This document shows positions 1-8,657 of a DNA stretch of 64,000 bases, piece by piece; within the stretch, counting starts at the first letter, position 1, and every line of letters begins with the position of its first letter. Source of the DNA: Terrabacter sp. Root181 (GTDB lineage Bacteria > Actinomycetota > Actinomycetes > Actinomycetales > Dermatophilaceae); assembly GCF_001428505.1 (NCBI RefSeq), contig NZ_LMHU01000007.1, positions 415,028 through 479,027 on the forward strand, in the 5' to 3' direction. The notes under the pieces were generated by a model, which was not told where the DNA came from, did no database searches, and was given only the letters and a program-made list of their open reading frames with translations. Position numbers and translations under genes: made by a program.

Positions 1-173
1 AGGACCCGTTCGGCAACACGCGCGTCGGCTTCGAGGGTGACGTCACCATCGACCGCACCGAGTGGAACCTCTCGTTCAACGCGGCCCTCGAGACCGGTGG
101 CGTGCTCGTCAGCGAGAAGGTCAAGCTCGAGTTCGACGTCTCCGCGATCGCCAACGTGCCCGCCGAGGTCTGA
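1..173 (+). CDS. YceI-like domain protein, C-terminal end only
   Basis: Only the last 57 codons are present, read in frame from base 3 to the TGA at 171-173; the gene starts outside the window. The visible peptide has the pattern of the final strands of the YceI lipocalin-like fold: a DPFGNTRVGFEG stretch, then IDRTEWNLSFN, then a GGVLVSEKVKLEFDV strand. YceI-family proteins bind isoprenoid or similar lipophilic ligands and are exported or cytoplasmic depending on the member; the N-terminus that would decide this is missing. A strong terminator follows 26 bases after the stop, so the gene ends its own transcript. It converges on recX. Family call is fairly firm, ligand unknown. Confidence 0.75.
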   Translation, partial: DPFGNTRVGFEGDVTIDRTEWNLSFNAALETGGVLVSEKVKLEFDVSAIANVPAEV

Positions 174-198
174 GCAGCACCGCACCACAGCACACCCC

Positions 199-230
199 AG
201 GGGGTGAGGACCGCACGGTCCTCACCCCCT
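199..230. terminator. Hairpin terminator between YceI-like gene and recX
   Basis: A perfect 14-bp inverted repeat (199-212 pairs with 217-230) with a 4-nt GCAC loop. It lies between two convergent genes and can serve both. There is no clear T-run, as is common for actinobacterial terminators. Confidence 0.8.
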
Positions 231-271
231 CGTGGCGTCCCCCGGGGTCTCGAGCCCGACGGCCCTGCCCG

Positions 272-1132
272 TCAGTCCCGTCGGTGCTCCGGCAGCCCGT
301 CGACGGCGTCGCGGATGATGGGCCACGCGACCTCACCCGAGTAGCCCTTGCGGGCGAGGAGCCCGGCGAGACGTCGGGTCTGGACGTCGGGCGCCAGACC
401 GCGCATCGACCGCAGCTTCTTGGCGACGAGCTGCTCAGCCCGCAGCCGTTCGTCACCGGCACCCACCTGACCAAGCGCCTCGTCGGCGATCTCCTGGTCG
501 ATGCCCTGCTTGCGCAGCTCGTGGGCGAGAGCGCGCCGCGCCAGGCCCTTGTCCGACTGCTTGGCGCGGACGAGCATCTGGGCATACGCCTCGTCGTCGA
601 TGAGGCCGACCTCGGTCAGGCGGTCGAGCACCGTCGCCGCCACGTCGTCGTCGCAGCCGCGCTGACGCAGCTTCTTCTCGAGCTGGGCGCGGCTGCGCGG
701 CGCCATGCTCAGCTGTCGCAGCACGATCGCACGGGCCACCGACTCGGCGTCGGCCTCGGAGACCGCCACCTCGGGGTCCTCCGGAGGCGGCGCCCAGTCG
801 GGCCGCTCCCCCGTGTCGTCCGACCCCCAGCCCGAGCGCGGCTTCGCGCGCCCGCGACCACGCCGGTCGGAGCCGACGGATCGCATCGATGAGCTGCCAC
901 CCGAGCCGCCACCCGAGCCGCCACCCGAGCCCGCCGTGCCGGCGTCCGGGCGGACGGCAGCCCAGGTCGGCGGCTCCGACCGCGTCGAGTCGGCCGCTCG
1001 GCTTATGGGCTCCTGCCGCTCCGCGCCCGACGCACCGCCGGCCCGCACCCCGGCGACGCCCTCGGCCTCAGCCAGGGCGGCCGCGGCGCGAGCCAGGCGG
1101 TCCCGTGCGGTCTCCTGTTCGGAGAGACCCAT
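272..1132 (-). CDS. recX: Regulatory protein RecX with long low-complexity N-terminus
   Basis: RecX binds RecA filaments and inhibits recombinase and co-protease activity in the cytoplasm. The protein is 286 aa, but the conserved RecX helical repeat region occupies only about residues 128-275 (SVARAIVLRQLSMAPRS, then QLEKKLRQRGCDDD and repeats of this type). The first ~125 residues are Ala/Ser/Gly/Arg rich and include a Gly-Ser linker around residues 67-82 encoded by perfect 12-bp repeats. The ATG at 1132 is 2 bases after the recA stop, so recX is translated from the recA transcript, the usual actinobacterial order. The true start could be further inside the low-complexity part. Identity is firm from the C-terminal half and context. 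Confidence 0.9.
   Translation of the reverse strand: MGLSEQETARDRLARAAAALAEAEGVAGVRAGGASGAERQEPISRAADSTRSEPPTWAAVRPDAGTAGSGGGSGGGSGGSSSMRSVGSDRRGRGRAKPRSGWGSDDTGERPDWAPPPEDPEVAVSEADAESVARAIVLRQLSMAPRSRAQLEKKLRQRGCDDDVAATVLDRLTEVGLIDDEAYAQMLVRAKQSDKGLARRALAHELRKQGIDQEIADEALGQVGAGDERLRAEQLVAKKLRSMRGLAPDVQTRRLAGLLARKGYSGEVAWPIIRDAVDGLPEHRRD
896..931. repeat. Three perfect 12-bp tandem repeats in recX linker
   Basis: The unit GCCACCCGAGCC is repeated three times without change (896-907, 908-919, 920-931). On the coding strand it encodes part of the Gly-Ser linker of RecX. It is a likely site of replication-slippage length variation. Confidence 0.85.
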
Positions 1133-1134
1133 GA

Positions 1135-2184
1135 TCAGAAGTCGACGGGCACGTCCGAGACCTCGGCGGGCTGGTCGACGCGCGGCCCGACACCGAGCTT
1201 CTCCTTGACCTTCTTCTCGATCTCGTCGGCGAGGTCGGGGTTGTCCTTGAGGAAGTTGCGGGCGTTCTCCTTGCCCTGACCGAGCTGGTCGCCCTCGTAG
1301 GTGTACCAGGCACCGGCCTTGCGAACGAAGCCGTGCTCGACACCCATGTCGATGATGCCGCCCTCACGAGAGATGCCGTGGCCGTAGAGGATGTCGAACT
1401 CGGCCTGCTTGAACGGCGGGGAGACCTTGTTCTTGACGACCTTGACGCGGGTGCGGTTGCCGACGGGCTCGGTGCCGTCCTTGAGGGTCTCGATGCGACG
1501 CACGTCGAGGCGGACCGAGGCGTAGAACTTCAGCGCCTTGCCACCGGTCGTCGTCTCCGGGGAGCCGAACATGACGCCGATCTTCTCGCGGAGCTGGTTG
1601 ATGAAGATCGCGGTCGTGCCGGTGTTGTTGAGGGCACCGGTCAGCTTGCGCAGCGCCTGGCTCATGAGTCGCGCCTGCAGGCCGACGTGGCTGTCGCCCA
1701 TCTCGCCCTCGATCTCGGCACGGGGCACGAGCGCCGCCACGGAGTCGATGACGATGATGTCGATGGCTCCCGAACGGATCAGCATGTCGGCGATCTCGAG
1801 CGCCTGCTCACCGGTGTCGGGCTGCGACACCAGCAGGGCGTCGGTGTCGACGCCGAGCTTCTTCGCGTAGTCCGGGTCGAGCGCGTGCTCCGCGTCGATG
1901 AACGCCGCGATGCCGCCGGCCTTCTGCGCGTTGGCGACCGCGTGGAGGGCGACGGTCGTCTTGCCCGAGGACTCCGGGCCGTAGATCTCGACGACACGCC
2001 CGCGGGGCAGTCCGCCGATGCCGAGCGCGACGTCGAGGGCGATCGACCCGGTGGGGATGACCTCGATGGGCGGGCGGATGTCGTCGCCGAGGCGCATCAC
2101 CGCGCCCTTGCCGTAGCTCTTCTCGATCTGGCCCATCACCGAGGAGAGGGCCTTGTCCTTGTCCTTTTCCTGCACCGAAGCCAT
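1135..2184 (-). CDS. recA: Recombinase RecA
   Basis: RecA forms filaments on single-stranded DNA, drives homologous pairing and stimulates LexA self-cleavage. The predicted protein is 349 aa, normal for the family. It shows the Walker A motif GPESSGKT (residues 69-76), the conserved core strand [15 protein letters not shown], and the L2-side sequence [15 protein letters not shown] chose the ATG at 2184 (MASVQEK) over an in-frame GTG at 2193, because a GGTGA ribosome-binding sequence lies about 5 bases before the ATG and would be inside the coding region otherwise. An SOS box lies about 180 bp upstream, and recX follows by 2 bases. There is no intein. Confidence 0.98.
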   Translation of the reverse strand: MASVQEKDKDKALSSVMGQIEKSYGKGAVMRLGDDIRPPIEVIPTGSIALDVALGIGGLPRGRVVEIYGPESSGKTTVALHAVANAQKAGGIAAFIDAEHALDPDYAKKLGVDTDALLVSQPDTGEQALEIADMLIRSGAIDIIVIDSVAALVPRAEIEGEMGDSHVGLQARLMSQALRKLTGALNNTGTTAIFINQLREKIGVMFGSPETTTGGKALKFYASVRLDVRRIETLKDGTEPVGNRTRVKVVKNKVSPPFKQAEFDILYGHGISREGGIIDMGVEHGFVRKAGAWYTYEGDQLGQGKENARNFLKDNPDLADEIEKKVKEKLGVGPRVDQPAEVSDVPVDF

Positions 2185-2272
2185 GTCGGTCACCTATCTG
2201 CCGTCTGCGTTGCGGTCGTCTACCTTCGACCCGGGCCACGGCCTCGTGCTGCGAGATCCGTTGTCGGGTCAG

Positions 2273-2296
2273 ACGCTAGGTGCCGGCGCCGACATC
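2273..2296 (-). promoter_or_regulatory. Possible RecA-NDp type (LexA-independent) promoter of recA
   Basis: On the minus strand this segment reads TGTCGGCG, a spacer, then CCTAGCGT. It resembles the TTGTCRGTGG...TCTAGKGT consensus of the actinobacterial LexA-independent DNA-damage promoter driven by ClgR/PafBC-type control. The clgR gene is 4.7 kb away. The match is partial, so this is a candidate only. Confidence 0.35.
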
Positions 2297-2362
2297 GGGT
2301 GGGACCACGAGACGGCCTGTGGACGATGCGGGTGGTGGCGCAGCACCTGTGGAGAACACTAC

Positions 2363-2376
2363 CGAACAGGTGTTCG
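2363..2376. promoter_or_regulatory. SOS (LexA) box upstream of recA
   Basis: CGAACAGGTGTTCG matches the actinobacterial/Gram-positive LexA operator CGAACRNNYGTTCG at every defined position. It lies between the recA start and the macrodomain gene, about 180 bp upstream of the recA ATG and 29 bp beyond the macrodomain stop, so recA is the natural target. Confidence 0.85.
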
Positions 2377-2404
2377 AAGTCGGCACGACACGCCGGTCAT
2401 GGCG

Positions 2405-2953
2405 TCAGCGTGTCGCTCCGAGCTGCGCGAGCACCCGGTCGAAGGCGGCGTACGCCTCCTCCGAGAAGAGCCAGAACCGCGCCTCGCGCACGTCCGCGTG
2501 CTGCGTCAAGGCGGTGGCCAGCGCCTCGACCGAGACCTGCGCAGCCGCGTCGAGCGGGTAGCCGTAGACCCCGCACGAGATGGCCGGGAAGGCGAGCACC
2601 GCGCAGCCCGCGGCCGCGCCGACCTCGACCGACCGGACGTAGCAGCTCGCCAGCAGACCCGGCTCACCGTGCGCTCCCCCGCGCCAGACCGGACCGACCG
2701 TGTGGATGACGTGCCGCACCGGAAGCAGCCCGGCGCCGGTGATCTTCGCGTCACCGGTGTCGCACCCGCCGAGGAGACGGCACTCGGCGAGCAGGGCGGG
2801 TCCGGCCGCCCGGTGGATCGCGCCGTCGACACCACCCCCGCCCAGCAGGGACCGGTTCGCGGCGTTGACGATGGCGTCGGCCGAGGCGTCGGCGGTGATG
2901 TCACCACGCCGCAGGACGATCCGCGACAGCCCGGGCTCGAGCCGCGACGGCAT
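2405..2953 (-). CDS. Macrodomain protein, probable O-acetyl-ADP-ribose deacetylase
   Basis: A 182-aa single macrodomain of the YmdB/MacroD type, which removes acetyl or ADP-ribosyl groups from O-acetyl-ADP-ribose or mono-ADP-ribosylated proteins. Visible motifs are GDIT (17-20), [19 protein letters not shown] (29-47, including the catalytic Asn/Asp and phosphate-binding Gly run) and the later loop [13 protein letters not shown]. Its ATG overlaps the stop of the DUF3046 gene (ATGA), so the two are co-transcribed. It lies next to recA, but nothing in the sequence ties it to DNA repair. Domain call is firm; the physiological substrate is unknown. Confidence 0.9.
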   Translation of the reverse strand: MPSRLEPGLSRIVLRRGDITADASADAIVNAANRSLLGGGGVDGAIHRAAGPALLAECRLLGGCDTGDAKITGAGLLPVRHVIHTVGPVWRGGAHGEPGLLASCYVRSVEVGAAAGCAVLAFPAISCGVYGYPLDAAAQVSVEALATALTQHADVREARFWLFSEEAYAAFDRVLAQLGATR

Positions 2954-3201
2954 CAGCGACCGGCCTGACCGCCCTGGGCACCCCGGGCGACGCGGGTGTC
3001 ACGGCCCAGCCGTCGCTCCGGTGGCACGTCCATGTCGGTGCAGAGCGCCTCCCACACGGAGCGCGGCGGCTCGCCGTCGGCGAGCGCCTGCACGACGGTG
3101 CGGTTGCCGAGCGCGCCCAGCACGTGGTCGCGGGCGAGCGACCCGGCATACGCCGGGCCGAACTCGTCGTCCATCAAGGTCCAGAAGTGGCTGATCCGCA
3201 C
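2953..3201 (-). CDS. DUF3046 family protein
   Basis: A small protein (82 aa) starting [15 protein letters not shown], with conserved GLAxDHVL-like and [19 protein letters not shown] stretches typical of DUF3046, an actinobacterial family usually found beside recA and recX. No function is established. The GTG start at 3201 is favoured because the family begins at this point and because a weak -10-like CACACT lies exactly 6 bases upstream, suggesting leaderless translation. Longer in-frame upstream starts would give an arginine-rich non-homologous extension. The last ~15 residues (after GRD) are extra for the family. The stop overlaps the macrodomain start. Confidence 0.85.
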   Translation of the reverse strand: MRISHFWTLMDDEFGPAYAGSLARDHVLGALGNRTVVQALADGEPPRSVWEALCTDMDVPPERRLGRDTRVARGAQGGQAGR

Positions 3202-3356
3202 CACAGCAGTGTGCCACCCGTGACCCCGGAACCGTTCCGCGCGAAACCGTCGTCGGAGCATTGCCGCAACCGGCCGCGCACGTCCGGCGCTGCCGGTATC
3301 GTCCTCTCGTCCCGCGCGCAGCCGCGGGCCACACCGACTCTTCAGGGGAAGACACC

Positions 3357-4961
3357 ATGACCGAGCCCACCGGGTCCACCGGGTCCACCGGACCCACATC
3401 CGGGGCGAGCCAGCCCTACACCTACCCGACGCCCGCAGGGGCACCCGAGACCCTACCCGGCGAGGTCGGCCTCTCCGACGACCCGCAGCCGCCGGCCTCC
3501 GGTGGCCGCAAGCGGACGGGCCTGCTCGTCGGTGGCGTCGTCACCGCCCTCGTCCTCGGTGGCGCCGGTGCGTTCGCCTTCCAGACGCTGAGCGGCGGTG
3601 GCTCCCAGCCGGCCGACGTGCTCCCGGGCGACGCGTACGCCTACCTCCGTCTCGACATCGACCCCTCGGCCGGCCAGAAGATCGCGGCCGTGCGCTTCCT
3701 GGGAAAGCTGCCCCAGGTCAAGGACACGCTCGGCAGCGACGACCCGCGCAAGAGGCTGTGGGAGCTCGCCTCGAAGGACGCGAGCAGCGACTGCGTCGCG
3801 AAGTTCAGCTACGACAACGACATCGCGCCGTGGCTCGGCGACCGCGTCGGTGCCGCGATCCGGCCCGGTGGCACGGCGGACGCCCCCAACGTCGCCATCG
3901 CGATCCAGGTCAAGGAGGAGTCCGCGGCCAAGGACACCCTGACCAAGCTCTTCGCGTGCGACAAGGGCGGCTCCGACACCGAGCTGCGGATGACGGACGG
4001 CTACGCCATCATCACGCCGACGGGCGTCGGTGACGCCACACTCGCGGCGGCGCAGAAGGGCACACTGGCGCAGAACGCCGCCTTCACCGGCGACATGGGT
4101 GCGCTCGGCGAGCAGGGAGTCATGTCGGCGTGGTTCGACATGGGCACGGGCCTCAAGGAGATCCAGAAGCTCAGCGGCGGCACCACGGGCGTGGACACCA
4201 GCGCCCTGGCCTCGGCCAAGGGTCGTTTCGCGACCGCCCTGCGGTTCGACGCCGACTACGTCGAGATGGCCGGGGTCGTGCGCGGCGCCGACGCGACGAC
4301 GTCGGCCAAGGGCGACGGCAGCGAGGTGGCCTCGCTGCCGGCCAACACGATGGCCGCCCTCAGCATCTCCGGTGCCGACCGGATGCTCGACTCGGCCTGG
4401 CCCCAGCTGAAGAAGCAGGTCGAGAGCCTGGCCGCCTCCGGCGGTGGGTCCGACCCGATCGGCGAGGTCGAGCAGCAGCTCGGTCTCAAGCTGCCCGACG
4501 ACCTCAAGGTGCTCCTCGGCCGGTCCTTCACCCTGGCGATGCCAGAGCAGGACCTGAAGTCCGACGTGCCCGTCCTCGGGGCCAAGGTCGTCTCGAGCGA
4601 CGCCAAGCGCGCCGACGAGCTCGTCGGTCGTCTCATGGAGTCGGCCGGCGTGGGCAGCGACGTGCTGACCCACAAGGTCGAGGGCGACAAGGTCTTCGTG
4701 GCCACGACGCCCGACTACGCCGACGACCTCAAGTCGGGCGGCAGGCTCGGCGACGGCGACACGTTCAAGCTCGCCGTCGGTGACGTCAGCAACGCCACCG
4801 CGACGCTCTTCGTCGACCTCGACAAGGTCGACGCCATCGTCAAGGGCGACGTGCACGGCGAGGCCAAGTCGTTCCTCGAGTCGCTGCGTGCCGTCGGCTT
4901 CACCGCCACCAACACCGGCAACGGTGAGGGCTCGTTCACGCTGCGCGTGCTGGGCGACTGA
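3357..4961 (+). CDS. DUF3352 domain membrane protein
   Basis: A 534-aa protein. Residues 1-50 are Pro/Thr/Gly rich with a GST repeat. A single transmembrane helix spans about 54-76 after RKR, giving a cytoplasmic N-terminus. A large exported domain of about 455 residues follows, starting with the DVLPGDAYAYLRLDIDPSAG signature of DUF3352 proteins. The function of the family is unknown; it is common in actinobacteria as a surface-exposed anchored protein. The ATG at 3357 follows an AGGGGAA ribosome-binding site. An upstream in-frame start at 3261 would add a non-conserved Arg-rich stretch. The gene stands alone on the plus strand and ends at a strong hairpin. Confidence 0.8.
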   Translation: MTEPTGSTGSTGPTSGASQPYTYPTPAGAPETLPGEVGLSDDPQPPASGGRKRTGLLVGGVVTALVLGGAGAFAFQTLSGGGSQPADVLPGDAYAYLRLDIDPSAGQKIAAVRFLGKLPQVKDTLGSDDPRKRLWELASKDASSDCVAKFSYDNDIAPWLGDRVGAAIRPGGTADAPNVAIAIQVKEESAAKDTLTKLFACDKGGSDTELRMTDGYAIITPTGVGDATLAAAQKGTLAQNAAFTGDMGALGEQGVMSAWFDMGTGLKEIQKLSGGTTGVDTSALASAKGRFATALRFDADYVEMAGVVRGADATTSAKGDGSEVASLPANTMAALSISGADRMLDSAWPQLKKQVESLAASGGGSDPIGEVEQQLGLKLPDDLKVLLGRSFTLAMPEQDLKSDVPVLGAKVVSSDAKRADELVGRLMESAGVGSDVLTHKVEGDKVFVATTPDYADDLKSGGRLGDGDTFKLAVGDVSNATATLFVDLDKVDAIVKGDVHGEAKSFLESLRAVGFTATNTGNGEGSFTLRVLGD

Positions 4962-4976
4962 CACCGTCTGAAACGC

Positions 4977-5008
4977 ACGAAGGGCCCCGCTCCGGCGGGG
5001 CCCTTCGT
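4977..5008. terminator. Hairpin terminator between DUF3352 gene and epimerase gene
   Basis: A perfect 14-bp stem (77-90 with 95-108 of the 4900s/5000s) closed by a TCCG tetraloop. It sits between convergent genes and probably stops transcripts from both sides. Confidence 0.88.
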
Positions 5009-5035
5009 CGGCGGATGGGACGTGGTCGGCTGCGG

Positions 5036-6142
5036 TCAGCCGTGGTCGACGAACCCGCTGATCCCGAGACCACCAGTCAACGGAACCCGGATCTCGTTGC
5101 CGGAGTAGGCGATTCCACCGATGACGGGTGATCTGACCGACCACCAGGCTGCGTCGAGGTCGCTCACCTCCGTGGTCGGCTCGGCGGCCACGAGTGCCGC
5201 CGCGGCGCCGACCCCGACGTGGCTCTCCATCATCGAGCCGACGATGGTGCGCAGGCCGACCTCGTGGGCACGGCGCAGCATGTCGCGGCCCACGGCGAGC
5301 GAGCCGCACTTGGCGAGCTTGACGTTGACGAGGTCCGCCGCTCCGAGGCGGATGATCCGCTCGAGGTCGAACGGGCCGTAGCACGACTCGTCGGCCATGA
5401 CCGGGAGCCCGACGCGCTCGCGCACCCATGCGAGGCCCTCGACGTCGTCGGCCACGACGGGCTGCTCGACGAACTCCACCCCGAGGTCGGCGACCTCGAG
5501 CGCACGGATGACCTGGACGGCCTCCTCGCGCGTCCAGCCCTGGTTGGCGTCGAGCCGGATGGCGACGTCGGGTCCGACGGCATCGCGGACGGAGGCGACG
5601 CGCTGCACGTCGGTGCTCGCGTCGGTGCCGACCTTCATCTTCAGGGTGCGGAAGCCGTCGGCCACCCGCGCGCGGGCCGTGTCGGCGAGGGCGTCGGCGG
5701 CACCTGCCGAGAGGGTGACATCGGTCGTCAGCACCTCGCGTATGCCGTCCGGCCGTGCGGAGAGCAGCGCAGCGACCGAGGTGCCCTCCGCCTGGGCGAC
5801 GAGGTCGTGCAGAGCCGCGTCGACCGCCGCCTTGGCGCCGAAGTTGCGGGCCACGCTCCGCTGGACGAGGGCAGCTGCAGCGGCGAGGTCGTCACGGTCG
5901 TCGAGCCGGTGGCCCGCGACGGCCGGGGCGAGCATCGTCTCGATGCAGGCGGTCGCGCTCGCCAGCGACTCCCCCGTCACCTGCCACACCTGCGGCGCCT
6001 CGCCCCAGCCCGTGCGACCGTCGCTGTCGGTGATGGTGACGACGACGGTGTCGGTGGTCTCGGTGCGGCGCAGGGCCGTGACGAACGGCGTGTGGAGCGG
6101 CACGGACGAGGTCGTCGTGGTGACCTGCTCGACCACGGTCAT
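5036..6142 (-). CDS. Enolase-superfamily enzyme, probable dipeptide (L-Ala-D/L-Glu-type) epimerase
   Basis: A 368-aa mandelate racemase/muconate lactonising enzyme-type protein. It has a capping domain followed by a TIM barrel. The residues expected for a 1,1-proton-transfer epimerase are present: LKMKVG (K168 and K170), RLDANQGW (metal ligand D198), EQPV (E226), ADES (D251) and VNVKLAK (Lys about 275-278). The K-x-K pair plus the DES/K face fits dipeptide epimerases better than o-succinylbenzoate synthase. Its stop side is isolated; its start overlaps the stop of the serine hydrolase gene by ATGA, so the two are one operon. Together they may handle cell-wall peptides. Substrate stereochemistry cannot be read from sequence alone. 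Confidence 0.85.
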   Translation of the reverse strand: MTVVEQVTTTTSSVPLHTPFVTALRRTETTDTVVVTITDSDGRTGWGEAPQVWQVTGESLASATACIETMLAPAVAGHRLDDRDDLAAAAALVQRSVARNFGAKAAVDAALHDLVAQAEGTSVAALLSARPDGIREVLTTDVTLSAGAADALADTARARVADGFRTLKMKVGTDASTDVQRVASVRDAVGPDVAIRLDANQGWTREEAVQVIRALEVADLGVEFVEQPVVADDVEGLAWVRERVGLPVMADESCYGPFDLERIIRLGAADLVNVKLAKCGSLAVGRDMLRRAHEVGLRTIVGSMMESHVGVGAAAALVAAEPTTEVSDLDAAWWSVRSPVIGGIAYSGNEIRVPLTGGLGISGFVDHG

Positions 6143-7020
6143 GCTCGTTCCTCCTCGGTCGGGTGCTCGGCCCGCCAGACCTCTCGGGCGATGCCGGCGA
6201 CGTAGACGGCGGCCTCGGTCTCGTCGAGGTCGATCGTCGTGCAGACGGCGAGGACGAAGGCCTCCTCCCCCTCGGGCCGCACGAGGGCGACGTCGTGCGA
6301 GACGCCCGGGATCCAGCCCGACTTGCTCGCCGTCGCGGTGCCCGGCGGCAGGCCTGCGGGCACCTGGTCGACGTGCGTCTGACGGGCCAGCAGCTCCTCG
6401 ACGGGGGCGAGCACCGCTTCACCGCCGAGAGCCGGATCGCGGCGGCCGACGGCGGCCATGACGAGCCCGAGGTCGGTCGCGGTCACGGTGTTGGTGATGC
6501 CCGCCGCCCGGGCCGCGGCGTCCTCGATGCCGCGTCCGACGACGGTGGCCGGTGAGCAGCCGACGATGCGCAGCACCTCGGCGACCTCGGCCAGGCCGAC
6601 GACGTCGACGAGCAGGTTGGTGGCGATGTTGCTCGAATGGGTGATGGCCTGCTCGGCGAGCTCGCGCAGCGTGCGGGTGCCGCCCACCGCGGACCACGTG
6701 GACGGGTCCTGGTCATCCGACTCGTCGAGGTCGAACGGGGAGCCGTCGAGCACGGAGGCGAACCTGCCGGTGACCGTGACGGGCGCGTCGAGGTCGAGCT
6801 CGCCGCGCACCACGCGTCGGAAGGCCGCGATGACGAGCGGGAGCTTCATGGTGGATGCCGCGTAGTGGGCAGCGAGCGCGTCGTGCTCGTAGCGGGGCCG
6901 GCCGTCGAGGTCGCCCAGCCACACCGACACCGCGGTAGGCGGGGTCGAGGAGCCGGAGTCCTCAGGGGCGGCGACGGCCCGGTCGAGACGCGAGTCGAGG
7001 TCCGAGAAGGGGCTGGCCAC
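6139..7020 (-). CDS. Class A beta-lactamase-like serine hydrolase
   Basis: A 293-aa protein with the serine-lactamase/PBP motifs: STMK at 56-59 (nucleophile Ser56, base Lys59), SSN at 129-131 in the SDN position, and KSG at 233-235 in the KTG position. There is no clear signal peptide, so a cytoplasmic role on peptides is more likely than secreted antibiotic resistance. The GTG start at 7020 is supported by a TACCGT -10 hexamer exactly 6 bases upstream, a leaderless arrangement. The gene overlaps the dipeptide epimerase gene by 4 bases, and that pairing suggests a muropeptide or D-amino-acid peptide pathway. A beta-lactamase activity is possible but not shown. Confidence 0.82.
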   Translation of the reverse strand: MASPFSDLDSRLDRAVAAPEDSGSSTPPTAVSVWLGDLDGRPRYEHDALAAHYAASTMKLPLVIAAFRRVVRGELDLDAPVTVTGRFASVLDGSPFDLDESDDQDPSTWSAVGGTRTLRELAEQAITHSSNIATNLLVDVVGLAEVAEVLRIVGCSPATVVGRGIEDAAARAAGITNTVTATDLGLVMAAVGRRDPALGGEAVLAPVEELLARQTHVDQVPAGLPPGTATASKSGWIPGVSHDVALVRPEGEEAFVLAVCTTIDLDETEAAVYVAGIAREVWRAEHPTEEERA

Positions 7021-7026
7021 CCCAGC

Positions 7027-7032
7027 ACGGTA
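7027..7032 (-). promoter_or_regulatory. -10 element of the serine hydrolase–epimerase operon (leaderless)
   Basis: On the minus strand TACCGT is followed by 6 bases and then the GTG start, so transcription would begin at or next to the start codon. Confidence 0.5.
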
Positions 7033-7037
7033 GACGA

Positions 7038-7340
7038 TCAGGCGGCGGAGGCCGACACCACGTCGCTCGTCGGGACGGGCAGCGAGACGGTCGGGGCGAG
7101 GCCCTCGCTCTCGGCCATCCGACTGGACACGTCGATGAGCACCTGCGACAGCGGGAGCGAGAGCGCCCCACAGATCGAGGCGAGCAGCTCGGACGAGGCC
7201 TCCTTCTCGCCGCGCTCGACCTCGCTGAGGTAGCCGAGGGAGACCGACGCCGTCGCCGAGACCTCGCGGAGGGTGCGGCCCTGGGCGCGCCGGCGCTCAC
7301 GGAGGACGTCACCGAGCTCGCGTCGCAACAGTGTCGTCAT
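7038..7340 (-). CDS. clgR: XRE-family transcriptional activator ClgR
   Basis: A 100-aa helix-turn-helix protein. Residues about 10-66 carry the Cro/C1-type HTH, with the ClgR hallmark sequences [23 protein letters not shown] and [15 protein letters not shown]. ClgR activates clp protease and stress genes in actinobacteria and is itself degraded by ClpCP; the C-terminus here ends in SASAA, a small hydrophobic tail of the sort recognised by Clp proteases. The start ATG at 7340 has an excellent AAGGAGG site. The gene lies 11 bases downstream of cinA, in the conserved pgsA–cinA–clgR order. Confidence 0.92.
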   Translation of the reverse strand: MTTLLRRELGDVLRERRRAQGRTLREVSATASVSLGYLSEVERGEKEASSELLASICGALSLPLSQVLIDVSSRMAESEGLAPTVSLPVPTSDVVSASAA

Positions 7341-7351
7341 GCCGTCCTCCT

Positions 7352-7936
7352 TCAGGTCGCTGGTGTCGTGCGTTCGGGGGCGGACCCACCGTCGGGGTGA
7401 CCCGACAGCCCTACCGTACCCCGAGGGTCCCACGGCGGCGCAGGTGTTTGGCGCGTGGCGCCGGTCTCCTCCACCGCGAGCCGGAGCACCGCGTCGACGG
7501 TCGCCGACCGGATCTCGGCCCTGGTCCCGTTCAACTCCAGGGCACGCGTCACTGTTCCCGACGGCCCCGCCACGGCCACGTGGACCGTGCCCGCGGGCTT
7601 GCCCTCGGACGGCCCCGGCCCGGCCACACCGGTCGTCGCGAGGGCCCACGTGGATCCGAGCCGACGGCGTACGCCCTCGGCCATCGAGGCGGCCACGGCG
7701 GGGTCGACCGTGCCCACGCGGGCCACGAGGTCGGCGGGGACGTCGAGCAGCGCCGTCTTGACCTCGGCGGCATACGCCACGACCCCACCGAGGAGCACCG
7801 CGGAGGCTCCGGGGGTGTCGGCCACCGTGGCGGCGACGAGGCCGGCCGTCAGCGACTCCGCGCAGGCGAGGGTCTCGTGGGCCTCGGTCAGGATGGCCAC
7901 GAGCCGCGCCCCGGGCGCCGCGGTGACGTCGTCCAC
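7352..7936 (-). CDS. cinA: CinA-family amidohydrolase domain protein (nicotinamide-nucleotide amidase, PncC type)
   Basis: A 194-aa protein consisting only of the CinA C-terminal domain, which in characterised members deamidates nicotinamide mononucleotide in pyridine-nucleotide recycling. Recognisable stretches are [33 protein letters not shown] and [19 protein letters not shown]. The N-terminal molybdopterin-binding-like part of full CinA is absent, as usual in this genus group. About 35 residues after the domain (Pro/Arg/Thr rich) are extra. The GTG start at 7936 is 1 base past the pgsA stop, so translation is coupled; longer starts inside pgsA are possible. Confidence 0.88.
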   Translation of the reverse strand: MDDVTAAPGARLVAILTEAHETLACAESLTAGLVAATVADTPGASAVLLGGVVAYAAEVKTALLDVPADLVARVGTVDPAVAASMAEGVRRRLGSTWALATTGVAGPGPSEGKPAGTVHVAVAGPSGTVTRALELNGTRAEIRSATVDAVLRLAVEETGATRQTPAPPWDPRGTVGLSGHPDGGSAPERTTPAT

Positions 7937-7937
7937 G

Positions 7938-8657
7938 TCAGTCCCGCTTCGCCGTCCGCTCGGGGGGTGCGGCGTCGCCGGACGAGCTGCCCGGCGTCGT
8001 TGACCTCGCGTCACGGGCGGCGGCACGCGCTGCCCGCCGCGTGAGCGTGCGTTCGCTCGTCTCGCGCAGTCGCGCGGCCTTGAAGACGTAGTCGATGCCG
8101 CTGAGGACCGTCATGACGAGGGCCGCCCCGAGCACGACGTAGGCCGCCAGCAGCCAGGCGTCGCCGAACGGGAGCACCCAGAGCGGGAAGGTCAGGGCGC
8201 CGAGCGACAACGTCTGGAGCATCGTCTTGAGCTTGCCGCCCCGGCCTGCCGGCATGACCCCGTGCCGGATCACGACGAAACGCAGGACGGTGATGCCGAT
8301 CTCGCGGACGAGGATGACGACGGTCACCCACCACCAGACGACGCCGAGGAGCGACAGCCCGATGAAGGCCGTGCCCGTCAGCGCCTTGTCGGCGATGGGG
8401 TCGGCGACCTTGCCGAAGTTCGTGATCTCACCGCGCCGGCGCGCGATCTTGCCGTCGACGCCATCGGTGACGGCCGCGAGCGCGAAGACCACCCAGGCCC
8501 AGAAGCGCCACCAGGGCTCGTTGCCGCCGTCCTGGAAGAGCAGCACGGCATAGACGGGCACGAGCAGGAAGCGCAGGACCGTCAGGGCGTTGGGCAGGTT
8601 CCAGTCGGTCGGTCGGGGCGCCGGCCCCTCCCCCCGGTGGAACGTCTGTGGCGTCAT
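7938..8657 (-). CDS. pgsA: CDP-diacylglycerol--glycerol-3-phosphate 3-phosphatidyltransferase
   Basis: An integral membrane enzyme (239 aa) making phosphatidylglycerolphosphate, the first step to phosphatidylglycerol and cardiolipin. The CDP-alcohol phosphotransferase motif is complete: DG-KIAR, then eight residues, G-KVA-D-PIA-D. Several transmembrane helices are visible on both sides of the motif. After about residue 200 there is a charged Arg/Ala/Ser-rich cytoplasmic tail. The ATG at 8657 overlaps the rimO stop by 4 bases, and cinA follows after 1 base, so rimO–pgsA–cinA–clgR is one transcript. Confidence 0.95.
   Translation of the reverse strand: MTPQTFHRGEGPAPRPTDWNLPNALTVLRFLLVPVYAVLLFQDGGNEPWWRFWAWVVFALAAVTDGVDGKIARRRGEITNFGKVADPIADKALTGTAFIGLSLLGVVWWWVTVVILVREIGITVLRFVVIRHGVMPAGRGGKLKTMLQTLSLGALTFPLWVLPFGDAWLLAAYVVLGAALVMTVLSGIDYVFKAARLRETSERTLTRRAARAAARDARSTTPGSSSGDAAPPERTAKRD

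Noticed and set aside
896..931. Short regular repeats as CRISPR
   Set aside because: Units are 12 bp, contiguous, in frame and encode a linker; there are no spacers and no cas genes.
3453..5429. Very long antisense open frames (also about 8648-11437, 16402-18678, 20812-23010, 40240-42747)
   Set aside because: They mirror well-recognised genes on the other strand, are Arg/Val/Glu/Asp-rich or His/Arg-rich without any domain, and arise from the high third-position G+C of the real genes.
6139..7020. Calling this an antibiotic-resistance beta-lactamase
   Set aside because: No signal peptide is visible, SDN and KTG are altered to SSN and KSG, and it is coupled to an epimerase; a peptide-processing role is at least as likely.
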